64,000 nucleotides of DNA from Marixanthomonas sp002364245 (GCA_963973455.1 CAXAZF010000004.1:1-64000); one strand, 5' to 3'; counted from the first letter of the stretch, positions 41,048 through 51,063 are shown. Numbers and translations: made by a program. Notes: generated from the sequence alone by a model not told the origin.

Positions 41048-42031
41048 GTGAACCCAATAATACGAAACATAATAATTGAAGGTGTAAAAAGCCGCTATAA
41101 AAAAGAAGACAAGGACAAGAAACCTACCGATAAACAAATTCAAAAAAAAGCTGAGAATCTCGAGGTTGAGATAAAACATGAGATTTCAGACTTCATTTAC
41201 TTAATTATAGGTGTATTATCTGCTACATTCGGATTAGAGGGGTTTTTATTACCTAATTCGTTTATTGATGGTGGAGTTACAGGTATTTCTTTAATTGTTC
41301 GTGAGTTGACAGGTATTCAGTTGCCAATTCTAATCTTTTGTATAAACCTGCCGTTTCTCATATTAGGATTTTTTGCTATCAGCAAGCGATTTGCAATAAA
41401 AAGCGTTTTAGGTATTTTGTTTTTATCGCTTTCCCTTTATTTCATCCCTGTCCCAACAATTACAGAAGACAGTATACTAATAGCAACCTTTGGTGGTTTC
41501 TTCTTGGGGTTGGGTATTGGAATGGCTATTCGTGGCGGTGCTATAATTGACGGTACCGAGGTTTTGGCAATTTATATAAGCCGAAAAACAAGTATGACGG
41601 TAGGAAACGTAATCTTGGTTTTTAATGTTCTTATTTTCTTAACGGCGGCTTATTTTCTTTCTGTTGAAATTGCGCTGTATGCTATATTGACGTATTTCGC
41701 AGCATCAAAAACAGTAGACTTTGTTATTGACGGTGTTGAAGAGTTTATGGGAGTTAGTATAATTTCTGAACATAATGAAGAAATACGAAAAGCAATCGTG
41801 AATAATTTAGGGCGTGGTTGTACAATCTACAAAGCTCAAAATGGCTTTGCTAAAGAAGGGCAACCGCTTAAAGATACGAATGTAGTTTATACGGTAATTA
41901 CCCGTTTAGAGATGTCGAGGCTTAAAACCGAAATAGATAAAATTGACCACGAGGCGTTTATTATTATGGCATCGGTAAAAGATGCAAAAGGTGGAATGAT
42001 CAAGAAAAAACCACTCAAAAAATTAAAATAA
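41048..42031 (+). CDS. YitT family membrane protein
   Basis: 327 residues, GTG start at 41048. The first ~55 residues are charged and Lys-rich (KKEDKDKKPTDKQIQKK). Five or six hydrophobic segments follow (for example FIYLIIGVLSATFGLEGFLL, NVILVFNVLIFLTAAYFL) with the YitT signature LPNSFIDGGVTGISLI. The C-terminal ~90 residues match DUF2179 (GRGCTIYKAQNGF, VITRLEMSRLKTEIDKIDHEAFI). Transport substrate unknown. It lies between two tRNA-Val genes. Confidence 0.88.
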   Translation: MNPIIRNIIIEGVKSRYKKEDKDKKPTDKQIQKKAENLEVEIKHEISDFIYLIIGVLSATFGLEGFLLPNSFIDGGVTGISLIVRELTGIQLPILIFCINLPFLILGFFAISKRFAIKSVLGILFLSLSLYFIPVPTITEDSILIATFGGFFLGLGIGMAIRGGAIIDGTEVLAIYISRKTSMTVGNVILVFNVLIFLTAAYFLSVEIALYAILTYFAASKTVDFVIDGVEEFMGVSIISEHNEEIRKAIVNNLGRGCTIYKAQNGFAKEGQPLKDTNVVYTVITRLEMSRLKTEIDKIDHEAFIIMASVKDAKGGMIKKKPLKKLK

Positions 42032-42053
42032 ATAGTAGTTTTACAGGACTAAA

Positions 42054-42128
42054 GGGTCATTAACTCAGTTGGTTCAGAGTGTCACGTCGACAACGTGGAA
42101 GTCACTGGTTCGAATCCAGTATGACCCA
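42054..42128 (+). tRNA. tRNA-Val (anticodon GAC), CCA not encoded
   Basis: The acceptor arms GGGTCAT/ATGACCC pair fully. The D arm is ACTC/GAGT, the anticodon stem TCACG/CGTGG (one T-G pair) with loop TCGACAA (anticodon GAC, reads GUC/GUU), and the T arm ACTGG/CCAGT with TTCGAAT. The discriminator A at 42128 is followed by CTT, so CCA must be added enzymatically. It begins 22 bases after the YitT stop and may share that transcript. Confidence 0.95.
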
Positions 42129-42137
42129 CTTAAAAGG

Positions 42138-42161
42138 TCTCAATAAAGTTGTTTATTGGGA
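42138..42161 (+). terminator. terminator after tRNA-Val(GAC)
   Basis: TCTCAATAAA (42138-42147) pairs with TTTATTGGGA (42152-42161), including one G-U pair, with a GTTG loop and TTTTGTT following. It lies 10 bases before the end of the convergent murF gene and could serve it too. Confidence 0.7.
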
Positions 42162-42171
42162 TTTTGTTACT

Positions 42172-43434
42172 TTAAAGCAAATCTAGAACCCGCTCAAGAG
42201 CCATTCCTCTAGAGCCTTTTATTAAGAAGAAGCAGTTTTTAAAATCTTCAGATACAAACTGTTTTTTAAAAGTATCAAAACTCTCAAAGGTATTAATGTG
42301 AACGTTTTCAGCTTTTGTGTTATGGAAATTGCTGCCCACCAAATAAGCCTTTCCGAAAGAATTGTTTTCTAAATAATCAACAATGTGTTGATGCTCTTTT
42401 TCAGCTTCATCACCCATTTCAAACATATCGCCGAGAATTAAAATTTTTTGGTTTCCTTCAGCTTGTTTAAAATTTTCTAAAGCGGCCATCATGCTTGTAG
42501 GGTTGGCGTTATAGGCATCTAATATTATTTTATGCCCAGATTTTTCAATACGCTGTGAGCGGTTGTTCTGCGGAATGTAGCTTTCAATAGCTGTTTTGAT
42601 ATCTTCTTCGGAAATATTAAAATAATCGCCTATGGCAATGGCTGCTGCAATATTGCTAAAGTTATATAGACCAATTAGGTTGCTTTGTATTTCTGTGTTT
42701 TTAAATTTTACTTTTACTTCATTTGAAGCATCTATCAACTTAATTATAGCGTCGTCAAAGACAACACGGTTTATATTTTTAGTAAGTTCTAGTTGTTTCG
42801 TGTCATTTCCATTTACAAAAACTGTCTTATTTTCGTTTTCTAGATAGTGGTACAATTCAGATTTACCTTTTACAACGCCTTCCAAGCTTCCGAAGCCTTC
42901 TAAATGTGCTTTTCCAAAATTTGTGATGTATCCGTAATCAGGCTGCGCAATTTTACATAGGCTTTCTATTTCGTGTAAATGATTGGCGCCCATTTCAACA
43001 ATCCCCAGTTCTGTTTCAGGTGTCATCGAAAGCAAGGTAAGCGGCACACCAATATGGTTGTTTAAATTGCCTTTGGTTGCTATCGTGTTGAATTTTTTTG
43101 AAAGAACAGCATTGATTAACTCTTTAGTGGTTGTTTTGCCATTGCTTCCCGTTAAAGAAAGTATGGGTAAACCAAGATGCTTTTTATGAAAAGCAGCTAA
43201 TTGCTGAAGGGCAGTTAAGCTGTCTTTAACCAGGATAGTTTGGTCATTTTGAAACTCACTTTCATCAATTATTACTTTGTAAGCCCCTTTTTTTAATGCT
43301 TCTCTGGCAAAAGTATTTCCATTAAAATTATCACCTTTTAGGGCTACAAAGAGACATTTTTTAGTGATTTTTCGGGTATCGGTACAAATGCCGCTACTGG
43401 ACAAAAATTCTTGATGAAGCTTTTTAATGGTCAT
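42172..43434 (-). CDS. murF: UDP-MurNAc-tripeptide--D-alanyl-D-alanine ligase
   Basis: 420 residues. It adds D-Ala-D-Ala to the wall precursor. Seen: STDTRKI-like SGICTDTRKITKK, VALKGDNFNGNTFA, the P-loop LTGSNGKTTTKELI, TKGNLNNHIGVPLTLL, EMGANHLHEIE, LDAYNANPTSM, LILGDMFEMGDEAEKEH. It is 61 bases downstream of the second gldJ copy on the same strand and may be read from it. Confidence 0.95.
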   Translation of the reverse strand: MTIKKLHQEFLSSSGICTDTRKITKKCLFVALKGDNFNGNTFAREALKKGAYKVIIDESEFQNDQTILVKDSLTALQQLAAFHKKHLGLPILSLTGSNGKTTTKELINAVLSKKFNTIATKGNLNNHIGVPLTLLSMTPETELGIVEMGANHLHEIESLCKIAQPDYGYITNFGKAHLEGFGSLEGVVKGKSELYHYLENENKTVFVNGNDTKQLELTKNINRVVFDDAIIKLIDASNEVKVKFKNTEIQSNLIGLYNFSNIAAAIAIGDYFNISEEDIKTAIESYIPQNNRSQRIEKSGHKIILDAYNANPTSMMAALENFKQAEGNQKILILGDMFEMGDEAEKEHQHIVDYLENNSFGKAYLVGSNFHNTKAENVHINTFESFDTFKKQFVSEDFKNCFFLIKGSRGMALERVLDLL

Positions 43435-43495
43435 AAAATAAAAGTACTAAAAGCTTTTGTGAATGGTGAAAGACGTTTGGTTTTTTAAGGAAACA

Positions 43496-45163
43496 TTAAT
43501 GCTTAGCGCGTTTATTCTTCTTTTTAAATTTAGAACCTACCCGTGACATAGCACATCTAAACCCGATATAGTTTGTGGCCATATATTGTGAAAGGTACCT
43601 TCTTTGAGAAGGGTCCAGCCAATAATCACGATCTTTCCAAGAGCCTCCCTTATAAACTCGAACTTTGTCATCTATCAAAGTTCTTCTTTGTGGGGAATGG
43701 TCGTATTCTGGTTTTATGGATCCATCATCCATAACTTGTAGTTTATAAATAGGGGAGTTGTACATACGTCTTTCATTACCTTCAGAATCTGTATCGGAAA
43801 ATGCTGGGTTGTAGCGTAATGAAAGCTTATCACCATCCCTATAATTTATATTGTCACTTTTGGAAAAATTTATGCGTAAAAAAGTTTCTTTTTTGTCCAC
43901 TGGAACCTTTACTAATTCTCCTGGATATTTTCTGGCAATGACTTTACCATTTGGGAGTGTATCATATTTCATTGTTTCAGGAGTAATCACTTGAACATTT
44001 CTGTTTTCGTCCAATGCATTTTTGGTGTAGACATTTCCGCGGAAATAATTAAAATCGTTATAATTATCATCGACAATGGGGCGATATACGTCGGCTACCC
44101 ATTCGGCTACATTTCCGGCCATATCGTACAGTCCGTAATCATTTGCCTTGTATGATTTCACTTGAGCCGTAACGTCGGCGCCATCATCACTCCAGCCGGC
44201 AATACCGCCATAATCACCATCTCCTTGCTTAAAATTGGCAAGTTGATCCCCTCTATTTTTACGTTTTATAGATCGGGTATATTGACTGTTCCAAGGATAT
44301 TTTTTTCTGCCTTTATAGCTGTTTTTATGTCTAAGTCCAACAAGGCCAAGAGCAGCATACTCCCATTCTGCTTCCGTGGGAAGACGATAGGCCGGAAGCA
44401 AAATGCCGTCTTTTCTTCTTGCGAATATTTGTGTGCTATCACCTCGTTGTGCTATTTTTTGCGAACGCTCACTTTTGCCAGTTATGCTATCGTTACCTCC
44501 ATAAGTAAGGGTTGGTGCTTTTAAATAAGTTTCTGTTGTGAAAACTGAATTTGGTGTGCTGTTGTATCGAGCATTCTTTTGAATAAAGCCTTCTTCTTCT
44601 AATATAAGTTCATTGACCCTATCGGTACGCCATTTTGAAAACTCGACTGCTTGAACCCAGCTAACACCAACTACCGGATATTCAGCAAAAGCGGGATGTC
44701 TTAAATATTGATTGGCCATTACCTCGTTGTAACCTAATCTGTTTTTCCATACCAATGTGTCGGGTAATGCACCTTCGTATATTTTTCTAAAATTTTCTTG
44801 CTCTGGAGGAAATACTTTTTTTAGCCAGTTTAAGTATTCTAAATACATGAGGTTGGTCACTTCTGTCTCATCCATATAGAATGACTGCACATGCTGTTGA
44901 TTAGGGGTGTTGTTCCAGTCGCCTAATGGGTCGTCTTGCACGCGACCCATTGTAAAGGTTCCTCCTTCTATGAAAACAAGTCCGGGGCCAGTTTCTTGTT
45001 CTTTAACTTGTATTTTCCTATTCTTTTTGGGACCATCTTTTCTTCCAAAAGCACTCCATCCTGTAGCACGGGAGCTTTTATCGTAATTTATAGAATTACT
45101 ACAGTTTGTAAATAACAAAACTAAAAATAGGAATAATAGGGAGCTTTGTAACTTTTTTATCAT
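43496..45163 (-). CDS. gldJ: GldJ-like gliding motility lipoprotein, second tandem copy
   Basis: 555 residues with lipobox LFTNC (Cys about 21). The body has the formylglycine-generating-enzyme (SUMF1) fold: FIEGGTFTMGRVQDDP, FYMDETEVTN, YPVVGVSWVQAVEFSKWR, YRLPTEAEWEYAA, YDMAGNVAEWVADVYRP, VYKGGSWKDRDYWL and IGFRCAMSR. By eye the core is about 85-90% identical to the copy at 45285-46964, but the N-terminus, the middle (residues ~200-240) and the region before the last block diverge. It ends in a basic tail (KFKKKNKRAKH). Both copies are intact. This copy is the one farther from porU, separated from the other by a terminator. Confidence 0.88.
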   Translation of the reverse strand: MIKKLQSSLLFLFLVLLFTNCSNSINYDKSSRATGWSAFGRKDGPKKNRKIQVKEQETGPGLVFIEGGTFTMGRVQDDPLGDWNNTPNQQHVQSFYMDETEVTNLMYLEYLNWLKKVFPPEQENFRKIYEGALPDTLVWKNRLGYNEVMANQYLRHPAFAEYPVVGVSWVQAVEFSKWRTDRVNELILEEEGFIQKNARYNSTPNSVFTTETYLKAPTLTYGGNDSITGKSERSQKIAQRGDSTQIFARRKDGILLPAYRLPTEAEWEYAALGLVGLRHKNSYKGRKKYPWNSQYTRSIKRKNRGDQLANFKQGDGDYGGIAGWSDDGADVTAQVKSYKANDYGLYDMAGNVAEWVADVYRPIVDDNYNDFNYFRGNVYTKNALDENRNVQVITPETMKYDTLPNGKVIARKYPGELVKVPVDKKETFLRINFSKSDNINYRDGDKLSLRYNPAFSDTDSEGNERRMYNSPIYKLQVMDDGSIKPEYDHSPQRRTLIDDKVRVYKGGSWKDRDYWLDPSQRRYLSQYMATNYIGFRCAMSRVGSKFKKKNKRAKH

Positions 45164-45232
45164 AGGGAGCTTCTCACTGCTTTTTCAAGTAGCAAGTTAA
45201 AAAAAAATTGAATTCGGAAAAGAAAATAAATA

Positions 45233-45267
45233 AAAAAAGCCCTGAACTATTAATTCAGGGCTTTTTT
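45233..45267 (-). terminator. terminator between the two gldJ copies
   Basis: AAAAAAGCCCTGAA (45233-45246) pairs perfectly with TTCAGGGCTTTTTT (45254-45267), with a 7-base loop and a T tail on the minus strand. It ends the first-transcribed copy, so the second copy needs its own promoter or read-through. Confidence 0.88.
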
Positions 45268-45284
45268 AAGAACTTAAAATTATT

Positions 45285-46964
45285 TTAATTTCTAGGACGT
45301 TTTCCTTTTTTTGATTTTGAACCTACACGCGACATCGCACATCTAAATCCAATATAATCGGTTGCCATGTCTTGAGGGAAATAGCGCCTTTGAGCCGGAT
45401 CTAACCAATAATTCCTATCTCGCCAAGAACCACCTTTGTAAACTCTTACTTCGTTGTCAATTAAAGTAGTACGTTTGTTAGATTGGTCGTATTGCATTTC
45501 AACCTGACCGGTACTGTCAGTAAATATTTTGTTTCTTGGCGAATTATACATGCGCTCTTCGTCGTTTTCTCCGTCTGTGTTAAATTCATCTGCAAAGGAT
45601 TGATATCTGCGAGAAGATCGTTTGTCTCCATCCCTGAAATCACGGTTGTCACTTTCTGAATAATTAATCCTTTGATAGGTTTGTTCTTCTCCAACAGGTA
45701 CTTGTAGTATTTCGCCTGGTAAATTTCTGGCAACTATATTGCCATTACTTAAGGTATCATATACTATTGAGTCTGAAGTAACTATTTTAACTTTCCCGTC
45801 TTCGCCTATAGCATTTTTTGTATAGACATTTCCACGATAGTAGTTAAAGTCATTAAATTCATCATCAACAATTGGGCGATAAACATCGGCAACCCATTCA
45901 GCTACATTTCCTGCCATATCATACAGGCCAAAATCATTTGGTTCGTATGATTTTACTTCAGCAGTAATATCGGCACCATCATCGCTCCATCCTGCAATTC
46001 CGCCATAATCGCCATCACCTTGTTTAAAGTTTGCTAATTGATCTCCACGGCTTCTTCTTTTATCAGATCGTGTATATTGACCATCCCATGGGTATTTTTT
46101 TCTTCCTCTATAAACATTGTAATTACGTAGCCCCACTAATGCAACAGCTGCGTATTCCCACTCTGCTTCGGTAGGCAGGCGGTAGCCTGGCAACAAGAGT
46201 CCGTCTTTACGTTGTACGTATAAGTTGGTACTGTCTTCGCTTCGTTCTACAATCCGCTCAGAAGCTCTACCTCCTCTTGTAATAGAGTCCTTCCCTCCAT
46301 AGGTTTGCGTTGGAGCGTTAAGATATGTTTGTGTACTAAAGGTTTCACCGGGCTCAACATCGTAACGCGCTCCCCGTGCTGTATAACCTTCTTCTTCTAA
46401 TATTAATTCGTTAACACGATCTGTTCTCCATTTGCTAAATTCCACAGCTTGAACCCAACTTACACCTACTACTGGATAATTTGCATACGCAGGGTGGCGT
46501 AGGTAGTTGTTGGTCATAACCTCATTGTACCCTAATCGGTTTCTCCAAACTAAAGTGTCTGGTAGGGCACCTTCATAGATGTGACGGTAATTTTCTTCAG
46601 AAGGAGGAAAAACACTTTTTAACCAATCTAAATACTCAAGGTACATTAGGTTGGTTACTTCGGTTTCATCCATATAAAAGGACTGAACGTGTTGTTGGTT
46701 TGGTGTGTTGTTCCAGTCGTGCATAGGGTCGTCTTGTACCCTACCCATGGTAAAGGTACCCCCTTCAATAAAAATAAGGCCAGGGCCTGTTTCTTGTTCT
46801 TTGGCTTTAGGGTTGTATTTAAAACCACCTTCTTTGGCGTTCATCTTCCAACCAGTTGCACGGGAACTGTCTTTATAGTCCCTAGAGTTGTTACAACTTA
46901 TAAGTAAACCAGTTGTAACCAATGCTATAAATAGACGTAATGCTAAGGTTTTGTTTATGTTCAT
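45285..46964 (-). CDS. gldJ: GldJ gliding motility lipoprotein
   Basis: 559 residues with lipobox LLISC (Cys about 24). GldJ is a lipoprotein with an FGE/SUMF1-like fold needed for gliding and, indirectly, for T9SS function because it stabilises GldK; in Flavobacterium johnsoniae its extreme C-terminus is needed for gliding but not for secretion. Seen: SSRATGWKMNAKEGGF, GPGLIFIEGGTFTMGRVQDD, RHPAYANYPVVGVSWVQA, DFGLYDMAGNVAEWVADVY, DFNYYRGNVYTKNAIGEDGK, and the basic end KSKKGKRPRN. It is divergent from porU, the usual gldJ-porU arrangement, so this copy is probably the ancestral one. Confidence 0.93.
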   Translation of the reverse strand: MNINKTLALRLFIALVTTGLLISCNNSRDYKDSSRATGWKMNAKEGGFKYNPKAKEQETGPGLIFIEGGTFTMGRVQDDPMHDWNNTPNQQHVQSFYMDETEVTNLMYLEYLDWLKSVFPPSEENYRHIYEGALPDTLVWRNRLGYNEVMTNNYLRHPAYANYPVVGVSWVQAVEFSKWRTDRVNELILEEEGYTARGARYDVEPGETFSTQTYLNAPTQTYGGKDSITRGGRASERIVERSEDSTNLYVQRKDGLLLPGYRLPTEAEWEYAAVALVGLRNYNVYRGRKKYPWDGQYTRSDKRRSRGDQLANFKQGDGDYGGIAGWSDDGADITAEVKSYEPNDFGLYDMAGNVAEWVADVYRPIVDDEFNDFNYYRGNVYTKNAIGEDGKVKIVTSDSIVYDTLSNGNIVARNLPGEILQVPVGEEQTYQRINYSESDNRDFRDGDKRSSRRYQSFADEFNTDGENDEERMYNSPRNKIFTDSTGQVEMQYDQSNKRTTLIDNEVRVYKGGSWRDRNYWLDPAQRRYFPQDMATDYIGFRCAMSRVGSKSKKGKRPRN

Positions 46965-47178
46965 AGTTAGATTTATGAATAAAATTGGGTTTGCAATATA
47001 ATAATTAACGGGATAATACCAATAATATTTTATTAATATTGATTCGTTAGTTTTTTGGATTCCTGCCTACTAACTTGAGTACAAACGTAGTTTTTCAATT
47101 ATTATTACGTAAACTGCAAAATACTGAAAACTTTAAAAAAGAAACAATACTAAGTGTATATTTGATGCGTTATTGATT

Positions 47179-50100
47179 ATGATGAAAAAAACAATACTTC
47201 TTATTTCATTTGCTTTACTGCCTTTTTTATTATTGGCACAAACTAAAAACATTACCATACAATGGAGCGGTGCTTCCAAAAAAGCATCAGCTGTATCGGG
47301 TATAAAAACAACAAGTGCCCAAAGAGAACAAGTGTTTGCTGATCCTCATCTTGCTATAGATGAGAACAACTTAAGCTATTCAAGCCAATGGGAAGACACT
47401 GGTTTTGCCGATGAAAGCTCTCTTGAGATATCCAATGTTTCCTATGGTTCATTGTCCTCTCAGGAACTTGAAAAGATTAATAAAGAGCTTGTTCCGGATA
47501 AACTCAACTTTTCAATAAGCAGCAGCAAGTCCCGTGATATAATTTATACTTCGGTTTCCATATCGCCAGTTGTGCGAGTTAATGGAATATTACGAAAGGT
47601 GCAGTCATTCTCTATTTCATATAAAAAAGGAGGTCAACAAAATAGGCCGAGCGGCAGTAGAATGCCCATTACAAATTCGGTTTTGGCAACCGGTGATTGG
47701 TTTAAGTTTAAAGTTGAAGAAACCGGCATTCATCGCATTGAAAAATCTTTTTTAGATGATTTAGGGATGGATACCAATAATATTAACCCGCAAAACCTGA
47801 AAATATATAGTTATGGTGGTAAACCGTTGCCTTTGTATAATGCATTGAATACTGAATTTGACCTTCCAGAAACTTCTATAAAAGTAATTGGAGGAGAAGA
47901 CGGCTCTTTTGATAGTGGCGATTATATTATTTTTTACGGAACAAGTACTAAGGGGTATGATCCCGAAAACCAAACAAATTTAAACCCATATAGTGACGAT
48001 TCTTATTATTATATCACTGCTGATGGGGGTCCCGGAAAACGGGTGCAAGAAATGGTAGAGCCCTCTGGGGCACCTACGACAACCATTAATACATTCCAAG
48101 ATTATCAATTTCATGAAGTGGATGAATATTCACCTGGAAAAGTTGGGAGGCGTTGGTTTGGAAACCGATTTGATATTGAAAGCGAACAAACCTATGAGTT
48201 TACCTTTCCTAATATAGTTTCATCTTCAATCATGCAAGTGGTTGTAAAAGCGGCAGCTGTTTCAGAAACGAATACTTCAATGGCAGTTTCGGTTAACGGA
48301 GCAAGTCTGAACCCTTTAACTTTCCGTGCATTGACTAATGAAGGCACTGTATTGTCTATTGATGAGATATCGGGTATAAATGGAGAAGTGCCAACAGGTG
48401 GGGAAACGGTTACCGTAGACCTTGCTTATAACAATGGAGGTAACCCTTCTAGTGTGGGGTATTTAGATTATGTAAGCGTTGAAGCCACTCGCCAACTGGC
48501 TGTTACAGATAAACAATTGGCTTTTCAATACAAAGCAGCTTCTAACTTAAGTGGAATAGGAGAGTATCAAGTGAGCAATACAACGCAAATAAGTGAAATA
48601 TGGGATGTTACCGATCCAGATTTTATTTCGGCTAAACAAAACGAAAACAATGCATCAACACTTGTTTTTAAAGCGGTATTGGGTTCTGCACGAAAATACA
48701 TCGCGGTGCATACGGGAGATTTTCGTTCCCCGGTTAAAATAAACAATCCAAGGGTGGTTAACCAAAACCTGAAAGGGTCTGTGTTTAAAGGAGAATCAGG
48801 AGACTTTCAAGACGTTGACTATCTTATTGTAACAGCACCTTTTTTGTTGCAACCTGCTTTGCGTCTTGCCAATTATCATAAAAATAATAACGGGCTTAAT
48901 GTAAAAGTTGTTACCACCGATAAAATTTATCAAGAATTTAGTTCCGGAAAACAGGATATTGGTGCAATCAGGAATTTTGTCAGGTATATTTATAACAACG
49001 CATCGTCTTCAGATAACCGTATAAAATACCTTTGTCTTTTTGGTGATGCCTCGGTAGATTATAAAAACAGGTTATCTGGTAATAATAATATTGTGCCCAC
49101 TTTTCATACACTGTCAAGCACTAGCGAGTCCAGTTCTTTTATGAGTGATGATTTCTTCGGAAATATGGATCCAGATGAAGGGACCATAGGAGGGAATACG
49201 TTAAATGCTTTAGGTGAAATACTAAGTGATACTGACTTGCTTGATGTTGCAGTAGGCAGGATTTTAGCCGATAATGTTGGTTTGGCAAATTCATTAGTAG
49301 ATAAAATTATAGCGTATTCTTCAAAAGAATCCTATGGAAATTGGCGTAATAACTTTATGTTAATTTCGGACGATGTGGATAAACCTGGTGAACAAAACCT
49401 TGAAATTGAATTAGATGCTTTAGGTGATGAAATTTCAGAAGAAAAACCCTTTATTAATGTAAAGAAAATTCATATAGATGCCTATCAACAACAGACCTCT
49501 TCGGGAGGGGAGCGGTACCCGCAGGTAAACGAAGACATTAAAAACAATATTGAAGTAGGAGCTTTAATTGTAAACTACTTTGGTCATGGTGGGGAAGATG
49601 GGCTGGCACATGAATTTATCTACACGAAAGATTTAGGCAGTAACTTAAAAAATAAAAATAGATACACGTGTATTGTAACCATTACATGCCAATTTACCAA
49701 GTTTGATAATCCGCAGCGAATTACAGCCGGAGAACTCACCTATTGGAACAAAGAAGGTGGGGCCATATCATTGGTAACCACCACCCGTTCCATTGGTTTA
49801 TTTGCAGGGGTTCGGTTTAACAAAGAGCTTGCAAAACACTTGTTTGGGTATGGTTTAAATGTTCCCGAAACTCCGGCTGAAGCATTAAGGCTTGCAAAAA
49901 ATGGATTAGGAGTAGGTGAAAGACTACGTCGTGTTGTTTTCTATATAGGCGATCCGGCCATGCACTTGGCATTCCCGAAGAAAAATGTGCGATTAACCAC
50001 TATAAATGGGGAGCCTGTAGGTCAATCGCCAGATGTTTTACAAGCTTTGGGCAAAGTAAAAATGGGAGGCGAAGTGACCGATGAAAATGGTAATGTTCTT

Positions 50101-51063
50101 ACCAATTACAACGGTGTGCTTTCTGCAAAAGTTTTTGACAAACGATTAGAACGACAGACGCTAGATAATGATGGGCAAGGGTTTATATTAGATTTTACCA
50201 CCCTAGGTGAGACCCTTTTTAATGGCCAAGCAACCGTAGAAGATGGAAATTTCGAGTTTGAATTTGTTGTGCCAAGAGATATACAAATACCGGTAGGTAC
50301 CGGGCGTGTTAATTTTTACACTGAAAAAGACAATGCTTTGGAAGACCAAGCAGGTGTCGATCTATCGGTACAAATAGGTGGTATAAATGAAAATGCTCCA
50401 GAAGATAATCAAGGGCCAACCATTAATTTATTTATGAATGATGAAAGCTTTGTTTCTGGCGGGATTACAAATGACTCTCCAATTCTTATTGCAAAATTAG
50501 AAGACGAAAACGGGATTAATACGGCTAGTGGTATAGGTCATGACATGATTGCAATACTAGATGGCGATGAGTCCAACCCAATAGTGGTGAATGATTATTA
50601 TCAAGCAGAAAAAGACGACTATACCAAAGGAACCACTAATTACCAATTGCGGGATCTTGAAAAAGGCCTGCATACCCTAACCTTCAAAGCGTGGGATGTT
50701 TATAATAACTCTGCTACATCCGAAATTCAATTTATAGTGGCTGGTGATGATGAATTAAAAATCACTAAAGTATTAAACTATCCTAATCCATTTGTTAATT
50801 ATACCGAATTCTGGTTTAATCATAACCGCCCTTTCGAGCCTTTAGAAGTACAGGTTCAGGTGTTTACCGTAACTGGAAAAGTGGTATGGACCAAAAACCA
50901 AATTATCAACACCGACGGATTTCTTTCCCGCGATATTGTTTGGGATGGCCGCGATGATTTTGGAGATAAAATAGGAAAAGGTGTATATGTGTATAAGATT
51001 ACAGTTAAATCTACGTTAACCAATAAGCAAACTGAAAAATTTGAAAAATTAGTCATCCTTTAA
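47179..51063 (+). CDS. porU: type IX secretion system sortase PorU
   Basis: 1294 residues from the ATG at 47179 (MMKKTILLISFALLPFLLLAQ signal peptide). It is the outer-membrane-associated cysteine protease that removes the C-terminal sorting domain of T9SS cargo and can attach cargo to lipopolysaccharide. The gingipain-like (C25) site is visible: H803 in YFGHGGEDG and C837 in ITCQFTKFDN. The N-terminal ~350 residues are beta-rich pro/Ig-like regions. The C-terminus (YPNPFVNYTEFWFNH ... GKGVYVYKITVKS ... KLVIL) resembles a FlgD/sorting-like domain. A TATATTTG at 47157-47164 may be its -7 box. Confidence 0.95.
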   Translation: MMKKTILLISFALLPFLLLAQTKNITIQWSGASKKASAVSGIKTTSAQREQVFADPHLAIDENNLSYSSQWEDTGFADESSLEISNVSYGSLSSQELEKINKELVPDKLNFSISSSKSRDIIYTSVSISPVVRVNGILRKVQSFSISYKKGGQQNRPSGSRMPITNSVLATGDWFKFKVEETGIHRIEKSFLDDLGMDTNNINPQNLKIYSYGGKPLPLYNALNTEFDLPETSIKVIGGEDGSFDSGDYIIFYGTSTKGYDPENQTNLNPYSDDSYYYITADGGPGKRVQEMVEPSGAPTTTINTFQDYQFHEVDEYSPGKVGRRWFGNRFDIESEQTYEFTFPNIVSSSIMQVVVKAAAVSETNTSMAVSVNGASLNPLTFRALTNEGTVLSIDEISGINGEVPTGGETVTVDLAYNNGGNPSSVGYLDYVSVEATRQLAVTDKQLAFQYKAASNLSGIGEYQVSNTTQISEIWDVTDPDFISAKQNENNASTLVFKAVLGSARKYIAVHTGDFRSPVKINNPRVVNQNLKGSVFKGESGDFQDVDYLIVTAPFLLQPALRLANYHKNNNGLNVKVVTTDKIYQEFSSGKQDIGAIRNFVRYIYNNASSSDNRIKYLCLFGDASVDYKNRLSGNNNIVPTFHTLSSTSESSSFMSDDFFGNMDPDEGTIGGNTLNALGEILSDTDLLDVAVGRILADNVGLANSLVDKIIAYSSKESYGNWRNNFMLISDDVDKPGEQNLEIELDALGDEISEEKPFINVKKIHIDAYQQQTSSGGERYPQVNEDIKNNIEVGALIVNYFGHGGEDGLAHEFIYTKDLGSNLKNKNRYTCIVTITCQFTKFDNPQRITAGELTYWNKEGGAISLVTTTRSIGLFAGVRFNKELAKHLFGYGLNVPETPAEALRLAKNGLGVGERLRRVVFYIGDPAMHLAFPKKNVRLTTINGEPVGQSPDVLQALGKVKMGGEVTDENGNVLTNYNGVLSAKVFDKRLERQTLDNDGQGFILDFTTLGETLFNGQATVEDGNFEFEFVVPRDIQIPVGTGRVNFYTEKDNALEDQAGVDLSVQIGGINENAPEDNQGPTINLFMNDESFVSGGITNDSPILIAKLEDENGINTASGIGHDMIAILDGDESNPIVVNDYYQAEKDDYTKGTTNYQLRDLEKGLHTLTFKAWDVYNNSATSEIQFIVAGDDELKITKVLNYPNPFVNYTEFWFNHNRPFEPLEVQVQVFTVTGKVVWTKNQIINTDGFLSRDIVWDGRDDFGDKIGKGVYVYKITVKSTLTNKQTEKFEKLVIL

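Noticed and set aside
47081..47090. Promoter for gldJ on the minus strand (CAAACGTA)
   Set aside because: The -7 match is fair, but no TTG stands at 17-23 bases.
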